Assembly: GCF_000243095.1 (NCBI RefSeq)
Contig: NZ_AHJE01000017.1
Location: 62,001-126,000 of the forward strand
DNA length: 64,000 nt
Direction: 5' to 3'
From: Cupriavidus basilensis OR16
Lineage (GTDB): Bacteria > Pseudomonadota > Gammaproteobacteria > Burkholderiales > Burkholderiaceae
The notes beneath the pieces were generated by a model. It saw only the letters and a program-made list of their open reading frames with translations. It was not told the origin of the DNA and made no database searches. Positions 33,382 through 41,407 of the stretch are shown here, piece after piece (position 1 is the first letter of the stretch; each line of letters begins with the position of its first letter). The position numbers were made by a program, and so were the translations under genes.

Positions 33382-33575
33382 TGGAGTGGTTTGTGTACGT
33401 GATCTTCGCGACGATGCGTGCCGGTGGTCAGCGCAAGTTTGAAGTCAACGCTCCGAGTTCGGAGTCGGCTATCGAAGGCATCCGTTGTTTGCTGAGCGGG
33501 CAGGGTGCCGAGCAGCCGATTGATATCACCGTGGCCTCTTCGAGGCCGATGTGGGGGAAGCATGTTAGCCACTGA
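33381..33575 (+). CDS. Small phage protein, 64 aa
   Basis: ATG 33381 overlaps the preceding stop. MEWFVYVIFATMRAGGQRKF begins with a hydrophobic strand and then a soluble part with two Cys-free helices (ESAIEGIRCLLSGQG). No family recognised. Part of the structural gene block; translation likely coupled. Confidence 0.55.
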   Translation: MEWFVYVIFATMRAGGQRKFEVNAPSSESAIEGIRCLLSGQGAEQPIDITVASSRPMWGKHVSH

Positions 33576-33642
33576 TTTCTGGCTGTGGGTCGGGTTTCTA
33601 CTGCCGGTGCTCCCGGCAGTAATCATTTTGAAAACCCTGTAG
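33562..33642 (+). CDS. 26-aa hydrophobic minor coat protein candidate (pVII/pIX-like)
   Basis: ATG 33562 with GGGGAAG 4-10 nt upstream, overlapping the end of the preceding ORF by 14 nt. Reads MLATDFWLWVGFLLPVLPAV then IILKTL: one membrane helix with hardly any soluble part, the size and character of pVII/pIX cap proteins of filamentous phage. Confidence 0.55.
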   Translation: MLATDFWLWVGFLLPVLPAVIILKTL

Positions 33643-33651
33643 GGAATAACC

Positions 33652-33663
33652 GTGACGTGTCAC
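33652..33663. promoter_or_regulatory. Palindrome GTGACGTGTCAC upstream of the pIII-like gene
   Basis: GTGAC-GT-GTCAC followed by GATAAAT. The near-identical GTGAC-TT-GTCAC followed by GATAATT lies at 36186-36197 in front of the ribbon-helix-helix gene. Shared 22-nt context suggests one operator used twice. Confidence 0.6.
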
Positions 33664-33680
33664 GATAAATAGGAGGGCGT

Positions 33681-34786
33681 ATGCGGTTCCTGCTGCTGGT
33701 AGGCTGACCACGCAGGTGGCGGGCAAGGCGGTGACGGTGCCTGCAACGTGGCGCATGGCTTCGAACGCGGGGCAGATTGCGGTGGGCGCCCTGCGCATCA
33801 ATCCTGCGGGTCTCGCCACCTCCGTGGTGCTGTCCTGGGCGGCGCAGTACGGCTTGCAGAAGTGTGCGACGGGGGCCTGGGACTGGTGCCATACCTCGCA
33901 GCCTGCGCAGACCCCGACCGAGGGCTGGGACTGGTTCACCACCGGGCTTCAGATGCATGCTTCCAGCATCGAGGACGCCGCTGTCAAGGTCATGCCGTTG
34001 TACAGCGCGAAGAGCTACGTGGTGGATGAAAGCTCTAGCACCACCTTCGTGATTGGGCTGTTTAACGCGAACGGCAACCGTATCACTGGGGTGCGCTTCA
34101 ACAAGCAACCCGGGTGTGCCTCCGGCTATGTGTTGCAGGCGAACGGCACCTGCTTGAAGCCGGCGCAGACCCTTCCTGCAGTGGATGCTGATTGGCAGGC
34201 GGCGGCCTCGGCGATGACTGATGCGCTGGCGATGGAAATCATGAAGGGTAACGTGTCGTTGCCGCTCGATTCGCCCATGGTCGACACTAAGCGGCAAATC
34301 GTTCCGCTGTCGAATCCGTACTACGACCCGGTCACCGGCAAGACCTTCCAGGACGTGGGCTATGTGACGCCCAACAGTGATGGCAAGACAGCGGATTTGC
34401 AGGTAGCCAAGCAGGAGGTGGACCCGGCCACAGGGGAGCCGGCGAAGGACGCTTCCGGGGTGGCAGCGCAGCCGCAGAAGGCGGATGACCCGTGCTTGGG
34501 GCACGAGAAGTGGCTCGGGTGCATGGAGCTTGGTGACGTGCCGACCGGTCCCGACCTCGGCAAGAACAGCAAGACGATTTCGATCACGCCTGATGGCGGC
34601 TGGGGTGCCGACACGATGGCGTGTCCGGCAGACCTGACCACCACGCTTCGCAACGGCGGTACCACGGTCGCTTACTCGTTCAAGCCAGCTTGCGATGGGG
34701 CTGATATGTTCCGGCCCATCATCATCGGGATGGCTTGGGTTGGTGCAGTACTGATCGCGCTCGGTGTCGGGCGGAAGGGGGACTAA
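33681..34786 (+). pseudogene. pIII-like adsorption protein with a disrupted signal-peptide region
   Basis: ATG 33681 has AGGAGG 5 nt upstream and reads MRFLLLVG then TGA. The long frame that follows (open from 33701) begins RLTTQVAGKAVTVPATWRMA and continues for about 360 residues. It has YGLQKCATGAWDWCHTSQ, a Cys-containing receptor-binding body, and a C-terminal membrane helix FRPIIIGMAWVGAVLIALGV. That layout matches the adsorption protein gene of inoviruses. The start signal and leader in one frame and the body in another point to a small deletion in the leader region. GTG 33716 would restore an ORF but without export signal. Confidence 0.68.
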
Positions 34787-35052
34787 TGGGCGCGTTTCTG
34801 ATGGCATTGGCTGGGCCTCTTGCACGTCAGGTGCTGGTGGCGCTCGGCATTGGACTGATCACGTATCTAGGGCTTGATCTCGCGGTGTCGGCGGCGCTAT
34901 CGGCTGCGAAAAGCAGTCTCGGCGGAATGCCTGCCAGCGCGGCGGCGATCTTGGCGCGGGGCGGGATTTTCACGGCAATGTCCATCCTCGCGGGTGGGGT
35001 CACAGCACGCGTGTCGATGATGACGATGAAGAAACTCGGGGTGACAGGATGA
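34786..35052 (+). CDS. Minor coat protein, DUF2523 (pVI-like)
   Basis: 88 aa with three hydrophobic segments: LARQVLVALGIGLITYLGLD, a central one around SLGGMPASAAAILARGGIFT and ILAGGVTARVSMMTMKKLG. Starts in TAATG overlap with the pIII-like gene and ends in ATGA overlap with zot. DUF2523 proteins take the pVI position in many inoviruses. Confidence 0.8.
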   Translation: MGAFLMALAGPLARQVLVALGIGLITYLGLDLAVSAALSAAKSSLGGMPASAAAILARGGIFTAMSILAGGVTARVSMMTMKKLGVTG

Positions 35053-36131
35053 GTGCAGGCACGCAACCCATTACGCTGATCACGGCGACACCGGGCGGGG
35101 GCAAGACCGCCTTGGCGGTGCAGTTGATGCAGGAGGCGGTGGCGAAGGGGCGTCCGCTCTTCCAGCTTGGGATTCCTGAGCTCAAGTTGCCCTACATTCC
35201 CACGCCGCCTATCTCGGATTGGACCGAGATGCGGATCGACCCGGAGGATCCGGACAAGAACGAGCTTCCGTACTTCACCTTCCCCGAGAATGCGCTGATC
35301 GTGCTGGATGAAGCTCAGCGGATTTTCCGGGTGCGGTCGAATGGGGCCAAGGTGCCGGACCATGTGGCGGCGTTCGAGACGGTGCGGCATACCGGGGTTA
35401 CGTTCTTGCTGATGACGCAGAATCCGACCTTTCTGGATTCGCACATTCGCAAGCTGGTGGGGCAGCATATCCATCTGCGTGATGTGGGCCTGCTCGGTCG
35501 GTGGTACTACGAATGGCCGGAGTGCGGCAATCCTGATTCGTTTGCTACTGCGCCGATCAAAAAGAAGTGGGCGTTGCCCAAAGCCAGCTTTGGCCTGTAC
35601 AAGTCGGCGAGCTTGCACATCAAGCGCAAGTACACCTTGCCGCCGGTGATGGTGATGTTCATCGTCATGCTGCTGATTGGCGTTGTCGCCATCTGGCGCG
35701 TCTATGGTTCGATTTCCGCCAAGGTGCATCCAGAGGCAGCGTCAGCACAGATCGAGGCCGCCAAGGGGCCGTCTGGTCCGTCTGGTGGGCCTTCTGTGCC
35801 GCCACCTGTGAAGCCAAGCACGGTCGCGGACGGTGGCGAGTATCTTGCGTCGTTCACGCCCTTGGTGCCGGGTCGTCCGGAGTCGGCCCCGGCCTATGCT
35901 GATTTGCGCCAGGTGAAGGCGATGCCGCGGGTCGTCGGCGGGGCCTGCAACAAGCGGGGCTGCAAGTGCTACAACCAGCAGGGCCGCGATGCGGGGCTGG
36001 ATGAGATGCAGTGCCGGGATTGGCTTCGCAATCCGCCGTTCGATCCGTACAAAGAAGAGGAGAGCGCTGGGGGCAGCGACGTGCGACCCGTAGCGGAGCG
36101 AGGGGCGGGCGGCGCTGTTCCCGGTGCTTGA
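35049..36131 (+). CDS. zot: Zot-domain assembly protein (pI-like)
   Basis: 360 aa. Walker A TPGGGKT at residues 14-20 in LITATPGGGKTALAVQLMQE; Walker B ALIVLDEAQR near residue 88; membrane helix VMVMFIVMLLIGVVAIWRVY near residue 200; periplasmic tail with a Cys-rich part GACNKRGCKCYNQQGRD. This is the phage morphogenesis ATPase that drives extrusion through the inner membrane; the name comes from the Vibrio toxin homologue. Frame is intact. Overlaps the DUF2523 gene by 4 nt (ATGA). Confidence 0.93.
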   Translation: MSAGTQPITLITATPGGGKTALAVQLMQEAVAKGRPLFQLGIPELKLPYIPTPPISDWTEMRIDPEDPDKNELPYFTFPENALIVLDEAQRIFRVRSNGAKVPDHVAAFETVRHTGVTFLLMTQNPTFLDSHIRKLVGQHIHLRDVGLLGRWYYEWPECGNPDSFATAPIKKKWALPKASFGLYKSASLHIKRKYTLPPVMVMFIVMLLIGVVAIWRVYGSISAKVHPEAASAQIEAAKGPSGPSGGPSVPPPVKPSTVADGGEYLASFTPLVPGRPESAPAYADLRQVKAMPRVVGGACNKRGCKCYNQQGRDAGLDEMQCRDWLRNPPFDPYKEEESAGGSDVRPVAERGAGGAVPGA

Positions 36132-36185
36132 GGAGGATGCGGAGGGTAGAGGGCGGTTGACCGGGTGAAGCCCATTGCAATTAGC

Positions 36186-36197
36186 GTGACTTGTCAC
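36186..36197. promoter_or_regulatory. Palindrome GTGACTTGTCAC upstream of the RHH gene
   Basis: Second copy of the GTGAC-N2-GTCAC palindrome, 31 nt before the start codon of the ribbon-helix-helix protein, in the usual place for an autoregulatory operator. Confidence 0.6.
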
Positions 36198-36227
36198 GAT
36201 AATTAAGACTCCTGATTGGGGGGGGCG

Positions 36228-36488
36228 ATGAAAGACACGGATGACAAGGTGACGGCTGAACTCGTGGACCTGCCGAAGCGCGGGCGGGGTCGGCCTTCGA
36301 CGGGGCAGGCGATGACGGCAGCGGAGCGCAAGGCTGCGCAACGGGCGCGGGCTGGCTTGGTGCCGGTCACGGTTGAACTTCCGGTTGAGCTGGTGGATGC
36401 GTTGAACGATTACCTGCGGTACAAGGACATGACGAAGAACGAGGTATTCGCCAAGCTGCTTCGCACGCAACTGCTGAGGAAACGTTGA
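36228..36488 (+). CDS. Ribbon-helix-helix DNA-binding protein, prophage
   Basis: 86 aa. A basic, disordered N-terminus (LPKRGRGRPSTGQAMTAAER) followed by the RHH core: strand PVTVELPVELVDALNDYLRY with helix, then KNEVFAKLLRTQLLRKR. ATG 36228 lies 3 nt after a G-rich RBS (GGGGGGG); a TTG twelve nt upstream is less likely. A plausible regulator of phage genes binding the two GTGAC palindromes. Overlaps the next small ORF by one base. Confidence 0.75.
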   Translation: MKDTDDKVTAELVDLPKRGRGRPSTGQAMTAAERKAAQRARAGLVPVTVELPVELVDALNDYLRYKDMTKNEVFAKLLRTQLLRKR

Positions 36489-36565
36489 TGAAAGACCCGC
36501 TCGCTGTGATCGCGCTCGTTTGGGTGGGCGTCTGTATGGTCATCTATCTGCACAACCATCTTTGA
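36488..36565 (+). CDS. 25-aa single-span membrane peptide
   Basis: TGATG coupling with the RHH gene. Reads MKDPLAVIALVWVGVCMVIY then LHNHL: one membrane helix. Too short for family assignment; the coupling and the clean helix argue that it is translated. Confidence 0.45.
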   Translation: MKDPLAVIALVWVGVCMVIYLHNHL

Positions 36566-36657
36566 CGCTTGCGGGGCCGCTGTAGCCCCTCTTCCATGCA
36601 AGCCGGGCCGAAGGCCTATTCCCACGGAGGTCGTGACCTGCGGGCGTTGCTCTGAGA

Positions 36658-36695
36658 GCCTGTAGCGTCCTTGCGTTCAGATCGGTTCTACAGGC
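36658..36695. terminator. Stem-loop between convergent phage genes
   Basis: GCCTGTAG (36658-36665) pairs with CTACAGGC (36688-36695). It separates the plus-strand RHH/small ORF unit from the minus-strand gene ending at 36688. No T tract; could equally be part of the phage origin or packaging region. 36566-36687 holds no gene. Confidence 0.4.
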
Positions 36696-36960
36696 GCATT
36701 CCCATTGCTAACTTTGCGGCAAGGTAGAGCAGCATTGCGCACCATCCAAGAAAGACAACCTTAATCGACCAGTGCCAGCCGGAACCCGGTAGATCTGGTG
36801 GATTCACGAGAGGCTTAGCGGGCTTTGATGTGGCGGCCCTGCGTGTTTTCTCTCCGCGAAACTCTCGGGGATTGTAGATGGCGCGCTTGGCAGCGTCTTC
36901 GCTGGTCTTGGTTTGCTTGTTATAACGCTCGCGCCACCAGTCCCGGTCGTAGATTCCCAT
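36688..36960 (-). CDS. Small prophage protein with C-terminal membrane helix, 90 aa
   Basis: ATG 36960 with AGAGGA upstream. Soluble, charged N-terminus MGIYDRDWWRERYNKQTKTS, Lys/Arg-rich linker, then one membrane helix SIKVVFLGWCAMLLYLAAKL. Encoded against the structural genes and divergent from the integrase, the usual place for an accessory or exclusion gene. Function unknown. Confidence 0.6.
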   Translation of the reverse strand: MGIYDRDWWRERYNKQTKTSEDAAKRAIYNPREFRGEKTRRAATSKPAKPLVNPPDLPGSGWHWSIKVVFLGWCAMLLYLAAKLAMGMRL

Positions 36961-37038
36961 GATCGTTCCTCTTTTCGAGGCATTCTAGCGGTCTTTTGTT
37001 TCGCTACAATCGATTCAAAAACACAAGGTGTCGGGTCG

Positions 37039-37638
37039 ATGATTTTCGAGGATGTAGTTGGGATTTATCTGTCGGGGTCGAATCACCGCAGCAAACAGCG
37101 GGATCATTATTCGCTACAGCGGTTACAACCCTACTTCGGGGGTAGATCGGTTGCCGATCTGCGTCGCGTAGATGTGCGGTCGTATATCGCTCTTAGGCAA
37201 TCCGAGGGGGTGAAGGAATCCACCATCGGGCGTGAGTTGCGCTTTTTCTCTGCTGCCATTAATTTCGTTCGTCTGGAGCACGATAGGCCTGAGTTGGCCA
37301 ACCCGGTGCAACGCTTGGGCCTTGACTCTTCCGAGGGGCGTGTTCGATGGATAACGCGGGATGAGGCGACTAGCCTTGTGGATGCTGCGGAATTGCACGC
37401 GAGGAGGCCTCATCTGCCGTGTTTCATTCGGCTCGCATTGAACACTGGGGCGCGCAAGTCGGAGCTGCTCAAGTTGACGTGGTCGAGGGTCGACAGGGAT
37501 CGTCGTTTTTTCTTGCTGGAGGCTGGAGATACCAGTACTGCCCTCCGAAGGCAGGGGTTGCTGGTTCGATCCCAGCCGGGCGCACCAAGTCTTGCAACGA
37601 TCTCCATCGTTTCCCAACCGCGTTTCCCAGCCGCCTAG
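37039..37638 (+). pseudogene. Tyrosine recombinase (integrase), truncated at attR
   Basis: Starts at ATG 37039 (MIFEDVVGIYLSGSNHRSKQ). SAM-like core-binding domain, then start of the catalytic domain with the first Arg in LALNTGARKSELLKLTWSRV. From codon 166 (37534) the frame runs through the 54-bp attachment core (STALRRQGLLVRSQPGAP) and into host DNA, stopping at 37638. The HxxR box and catalytic Tyr are missing, so it is inactive. In a circular phage the frame would continue from 30804 and stop after 20 codons without any integrase motif, so the missing half is not at the other end. Confidence 0.85.
37534..37587 (+). repeat. attR: partial tRNA-Arg copy
   Basis: 54 nt identical to 30750-30803, covering the anticodon stem to CCA. 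The 5' part of a tRNA is missing here, so this is not a second tRNA gene. Confidence 0.95.
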
Positions 37639-37699
37639 TTCCTTTAGCCCCCCCACGTGCGTTCCGCATTACACCGGCCAGCTTGCCCCGGTAGTCACG

Positions 37700-37853
37700 C
37701 GCGCGCCAACGGAAAGAAGGCCGGCATCCAGCTGTTGCCCGTGCCGGAGGTGTTCGCACGCAACGAAGCGAGGCCATCATTGCGGGAATGGTCAACGAAA
37801 GGGTGGCGCGCGTCGATAGCTGCGCGCTGCGTGGCGGCGTCCGAAGCGAATAG
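37700..37853 (+). pseudogene. Possible decayed coding fragment next to attR
   Basis: One frame reads NGKKAGIQLLPVPEVFARNE with coding-like codon choice. The following bases make sense in a neighbouring frame as EAIIAGMVNERVARVDSCAL.. and stop at 37853. No family recognised. Looks like a host gene remnant; could be chance in GC-rich DNA. Confidence 0.25.
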
Positions 37854-37913
37854 GGTGGGGGACCTGAGACAAGCGGGCATGCCGGCATGCTTCCGCTTTC
37901 GCACACGCGCTCG

Positions 37914-38111
37914 CTAGACTTGGCCCTTCTTTACCTTGAGCAAGTCCTCGGTGACCCTCTTTGCGACGAACAAAGGCAGGTAGTCGTGGATCTTCGCACT
38001 TGCATAAAGCTCGTCCCAGGTGGAGCAGAAAGCGCGCTCCACGTCAGCGACAGGCATTTGGGTCACGTGCGCGATCTTTGCGATCAGTTCCGCTCGAGAT
38101 TCGGTTCTCAT
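37914..38111 (-). CDS. DUF3562-like small protein, 65 aa
   Basis: ATG 38111 with GAAAG upstream. MRTESRAELIAKIAHVTQMP, then VADVERAFCSTWDELYASAK and VAKRVTEDLLKVKKGQV. The pattern of two helices with a conserved aromatic/acidic middle resembles DUF3562, common in Burkholderiales. Function unknown. Longer starts up to 38273 are out of character. Confidence 0.6.
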   Translation of the reverse strand: MRTESRAELIAKIAHVTQMPVADVERAFCSTWDELYASAKIHDYLPLFVAKRVTEDLLKVKKGQV

Positions 38112-38295
38112 GGCTTTCTTCGGGGCGGCTGCAACCAGGGGCCGCTGACAGGCGTGGAGATCTGCATTGCGCCCCCAGGTCAGAGGCCATGATGCGGCCG
38201 GCGAGCATAGGGAAAGAGTAGACGAGTGGCAGCCCTGCTGTGGAAGGGAAAAAAGAGAAGTGGCATAGCGCACGCTTGCATGCCTTTGCCCTGCC

Positions 38296-38421
38296 CTATT
38301 TGGAGCGCCTGCTCACGCCCTGCTCATCGAGCAAAAAAGCTGTGAATGCAAACGCCTCGGACCAAGCCTTGTTCTGGTCGTAGTGACTGGCGAATCGCAT
38401 TGCGAGCCGCCCGGCCGGCAT
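38296..38421 (-). CDS. Possible short CDS, 41 aa
   Basis: ATG 38421 reads MPAGRLAMRFASHYDQNKAW and continues SEAFAFTAFLLDEQGVSRRSK. The composition (balanced charges, aromatic residues) looks protein-like, unlike the Arg/Pro-rich shadow frames around it. No clear ribosome binding site. The gaps on both sides (38112-38295, 38422-38689) hold nothing else I can support. Confidence 0.3.
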   Translation of the reverse strand: MPAGRLAMRFASHYDQNKAWSEAFAFTAFLLDEQGVSRRSK

Positions 38422-38689
38422 TCCGAAATCGCCCACTCGAACATCCGCTGGCGATGCTGCCGCCCGCGACGGGCAATGGCGAACTCAGTGCGCCGCGGGT
38501 GGGGCACACCGCCAGGGCCAGGATGAAAGCACCGCCCGCGCAGGAACGCAAGAGCCTTGTGCCTGTGGTGCGCCTGGTAGTCTCCACGCGCGCAGCATCC
38601 AGCGGATCCTGGTGGCCTGGGGCAAGCTGCCGCCCGCCCGCTAGCCCACGGGCTGCGCTTGGGAGCGGGCTGCACTGGCCCTTGCTATC

Positions 38690-39103
38690 ATGCGCCCCAT
38701 GCTGCCCGACATCACCATCCCCCACACCGAATACGAGATCACCGCGATCCGCGCGCAAGGCGCCGGCGGGCAGAACATCAACAAGGTGTCCAACGCGGTG
38801 CACCTGCGTTTCGATGTCCGCGCCTCGTCGCTGGAAGAAGGGCACAAGGCGCGGCTGCTGCAACTGCATGACCACCGCATCACGCGCGACGGCGTGGTGG
38901 TGATCAAGGCCCAGCAGCACCGCAGCCTGGAGATGAATCGGGAAGAGGCCGTGCAGCGCCTGCACGACCTGGTGCGCAGCGTGGCCACGCCGCCGCGCAC
39001 GCGCCGTCCCACGCGGCCCACCTTTGGCTCGAAGATGCGGCGCCTCGAAGGCAAGAACCAGCGCAGCCAGGTCAAGGCGCAGCGCGGCAAGGTGGTGGAC
39101 TAG
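38690..39103 (+). CDS. arfB: Alternative ribosome-rescue factor ArfB (YaeJ)
   Basis: 137 aa. [20 protein letters not shown] carries the GGQ motif that hydrolyses peptidyl-tRNA on stalled ribosomes, and the C-terminal basic tail ([10 protein letters not shown].. ..[16 protein letters not shown]) enters the empty mRNA channel. Both parts and the length are those of ArfB rather than RF1/RF2. A second ATG at 38699 is an equally good start (134 aa). Confidence 0.93.
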   Translation: MRPMLPDITIPHTEYEITAIRAQGAGGQNINKVSNAVHLRFDVRASSLEEGHKARLLQLHDHRITRDGVVVIKAQQHRSLEMNREEAVQRLHDLVRSVATPPRTRRPTRPTFGSKMRRLEGKNQRSQVKAQRGKVVD

Positions 39104-39119
39104 GCGCGACGCTCGGCGC

Positions 39120-40496
39120 TCAGGCTGCCAGGGGCAGGCGTACCGTCAGCGTGACGCCGCGCCCGCCGATGCCCGGGCTCAGGCTTATCTGGCCTTGTGC
39201 CGTCAGCACGATCTCCTTGACAATGGCAAGCCCCAGGCCGCTGCCTTCCTGGTTTGGCAGCGCGTTGCGATAGAAGCGATCGAATATCTTGGGCCGCGCT
39301 TCCGCGGGAATGCCGGGACCGTCATCGCTCACCGCGAGGACGGCACAATCCGCTTCGCGCGTCAGGGCCACGGTGACCTGGCCTTGCGCCGGCGTGTAGC
39401 GAATCGCGTTGTCGACCAGGTTGGATACCACGGCCGCCATCATCCACTCGTTGGCGCCTACGCGTGCGCAGTCGAGCGCCAGCTCGGCGCCCAGGTCGAT
39501 GCCCTTGCGCTGAGCCAGCACTACCATGTCTTCCAGCACGGCCGTTACCAGCGGCACCAGGTCCGTGCCTTGTTGCGCCGCGCCGGCATTGCGCGCGGCT
39601 TCGGCCTGCGACAGCAACAGCAGTTTGTTGGCCAGGTTGGTCATGGCCTGCGTGCTGGTCTTCATGGAGCCGAGGATCTCGCGCAGCCGCGCCTCATCGT
39701 CCACCCGCGCGGCAAATTCCAGCTGCGCGCCCAGCACCGCGAGCGGCGTGCGGATCTGGTGCGCGGCATCGGCGATAAAGCGCTTTTGCTGGCGAACATA
39801 TTCGTTCAGGCGTTGGATGCACTGGTTGATCGCCTCGACGATGGGCCGCAATTCCTGCGGCAGGTCGCGTGCGCCCAGCGGCACCAGATCCATCGGGTCG
39901 CGTCCCGCCACTTCGTCTTTCACGCGCAGTAGCGGGCTCAGCTCCACCGTGAGCCCGATCATCACCAGCCCCACCGCCAGCACCAGCATCACCACTTCGC
40001 GCAGCAGCGCCGGCATGCGCAGGCTACGGACCAGCTCGCGGTTGCCGAGCAGCGTCTGCCCCACGGTGACGGTGACCTTGCGGGCCTCTCCGGAGTCGAA
40101 CATCGTGCGGGTGGCCTGCACTACCCGCACCGGCTGCGACTGGAAACGGGAGGAGTAGAACACGGGGCTGGCGGCGCCAGGCATCGGCGGTTGCTCGAAC
40201 TGCGGATTGCCGGCCAGGATCCGGCCGCGATCGTCGACCACATTGTAGAAAACGTGGTCGCCATAGGGCGAGTCGAACAGGGACAGCGCCGACGGCGGCA
40301 CCTGCACCGTGATGCGCCCGTCCGTCCACGCGATGTGGCCCGCGATGACATCGGCCGAAGCCTGCAGCGCGCGGTCTTGCACGCGGTTTGCGGTATCGGC
40401 CGCGCTCAGGTAAGCGGCGTAGCTGCTGATGCCCACAAAGGCCGCCAGCGGCACCAGCAGCCATAGCAGCAGCCGTCCGCGCAGGCTGTGGATCAT
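39120..40496 (-). CDS. Sensor histidine kinase, TctE-like
   Basis: 458 aa. ATG 40496 overlaps the regulator stop (ATGA). First helix LLLWLLVPLAAFVGISSYAA, periplasmic sensor domain of the 2CSK_N/TctE type (DRALQASADVIAGHIAWTDG), second helix MLVLAVGLVMIGLTVELSPL, HisKA KRFIADAAHQIRTPLAVLGA (His), N box NLVDNAIRYTPAQGQ, G boxes SDDGPGIP and GSGLGLAIV. Complete. TctE-type kinases respond to organic acids such as tricarboxylates. The divergent ABC importer at 41408-44162 is a natural target. Confidence 0.9.
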   Translation of the reverse strand: MIHSLRGRLLLWLLVPLAAFVGISSYAAYLSAADTANRVQDRALQASADVIAGHIAWTDGRITVQVPPSALSLFDSPYGDHVFYNVVDDRGRILAGNPQFEQPPMPGAASPVFYSSRFQSQPVRVVQATRTMFDSGEARKVTVTVGQTLLGNRELVRSLRMPALLREVVMLVLAVGLVMIGLTVELSPLLRVKDEVAGRDPMDLVPLGARDLPQELRPIVEAINQCIQRLNEYVRQQKRFIADAAHQIRTPLAVLGAQLEFAARVDDEARLREILGSMKTSTQAMTNLANKLLLLSQAEAARNAGAAQQGTDLVPLVTAVLEDMVVLAQRKGIDLGAELALDCARVGANEWMMAAVVSNLVDNAIRYTPAQGQVTVALTREADCAVLAVSDDGPGIPAEARPKIFDRFYRNALPNQEGSGLGLAIVKEIVLTAQGQISLSPGIGGRGVTLTVRLPLAA

Positions 40497-41161
40497 TGCT
40501 TTTGCTGCAGCAGGTAGCCGAGGCCGCGCAGCGTCATGATGGTGGCCTGGCAGCCCTCGAGTTTCTTGCGGATGCGGTGGATATAGATCTCGATGGCATC
40601 CTCGCTGGCCTCCTCGTCGAGCGAATACACGCCCGACATGAGGCTCGCCTTGGACACGGTCTTGCCCAGCCGCATCATCAGGATTTCCAGCGCGGTGTGC
40701 TCTTTCAGCCGCAATGAAAGCAGTTCCCCCGCGACGTAGAACTGTCGCGTGTCGGTGTTGTAGGTGAGGTCGCCGCAAGCCAGTTCGGCTTGCTTCTCTC
40801 CGGTCTGCCGCCGCGCCAGGGCCTTGATGCGCGCAACCAGTTCGCGTATCTCGAAAGGCTTGACGAGATAGTCGTCGGCGCCCAGGCCCAGGCACTCCAC
40901 CTTTTCGTCCACCGACGCGCTGGCGGTTACCACCAGCACCGGCACGTTGTTGCGGCGCGAGCGCAGCCGGCGCAACACGCTCTTGCCGGCCAGGCGCGGG
41001 ATCTGCAGGTCGAGCAGCACCACGTCGTAGCTCTGCGTCTGCAGCAGCTGGTCGGCGTACTCGCCGTCCAGCGCGGTATCGACCATGAAGCGCTCTTCCT
41101 TCAGCAGCCTCGCGAGCCAGTGGATGAGCGAAGCGTTGTCTTCGATCAGCAATACCTTCAT
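40493..41161 (-). CDS. OmpR-family response regulator, TctD-like
   Basis: 222 aa. Receiver MKVLLIEDNASLIHWLARLL, Asp in DVVLLDLQIPRLAGKSV, VLVVTASAS, KPFEIREL; winged helix with LLSLRLKEHTALEILMMRLG and DAIEIYIHRIRKKLEG, and RGLGYLL. Complete length, in contrast to the regulator at 24739. Divergent from the ABC importer genes; the 246 nt between (41162-41407) holds the promoters. Confidence 0.92.
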   Translation of the reverse strand: MKVLLIEDNASLIHWLARLLKEERFMVDTALDGEYADQLLQTQSYDVVLLDLQIPRLAGKSVLRRLRSRRNNVPVLVVTASASVDEKVECLGLGADDYLVKPFEIRELVARIKALARRQTGEKQAELACGDLTYNTDTRQFYVAGELLSLRLKEHTALEILMMRLGKTVSKASLMSGVYSLDEEASEDAIEIYIHRIRKKLEGCQATIMTLRGLGYLLQQKQ

Positions 41162-41407
41162 GAACCGCTCTGGTTGGGACCTACTGTTACCGGGGTCTCC
41201 TTTTACCACCGCCCGCCCTGCCGCAGGACATCGTGCCGTATCGGGATATTCCCTGAGAGGCGGCGAAAGCTGCGTGAAGGTTTGCGCTGCCTAGAATGCT
41301 TCGACCCCCTCGCCGTGGCCGGCGAGCGCGGGGGCATCCCACTACCAGAGAGCCCAATAATGGCCGGGCCACCAAGATCTGGCGTCGGCAAAACCAGGGA
41401 GACAACG

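Larger units (their letters stand above)
30750..37587 (+). mobile_element. Inovirus (filamentous phage) prophage in tRNA-Arg(CCG), about 6.8 kb
   Basis: Bounded by a 54-bp direct repeat. The internal order is that of filamentous phages: regulator (minus), replication initiator, ssDNA-binding protein, pVIII-like coat protein, small membrane proteins, pIII-like adsorption protein, pVI-like DUF2523 protein and Zot (pI). Further genes are a ribbon-helix-helix regulator, a small minus-strand gene and an integrase fragment. Size and the lower GC than the host fit. Defects: Rep fused to an upstream ORF by a 16-bp duplication, broken signal peptide in the pIII gene, integrase cut at attR. It probably cannot excise or make infectious particles on its own. 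Confidence 0.93.

Noticed and set aside
35049..36131. Zot as evidence of a toxin or virulence function
   Set aside because: In filamentous phages this protein is the assembly ATPase; the Cys-rich periplasmic tail gives no sign of the Vibrio toxin peptide.
37534..37587. Second tRNA-Arg gene
   Set aside because: Only the 3' 54 nt are present; the acceptor 5' strand and D arm are missing. It is the attR copy.
38324..38965. Minus-strand ORF of 213 codons opposite arfB
   Set aside because: Overlaps the clear arfB gene in antisense and has Arg/Pro/Ala-rich shadow composition.
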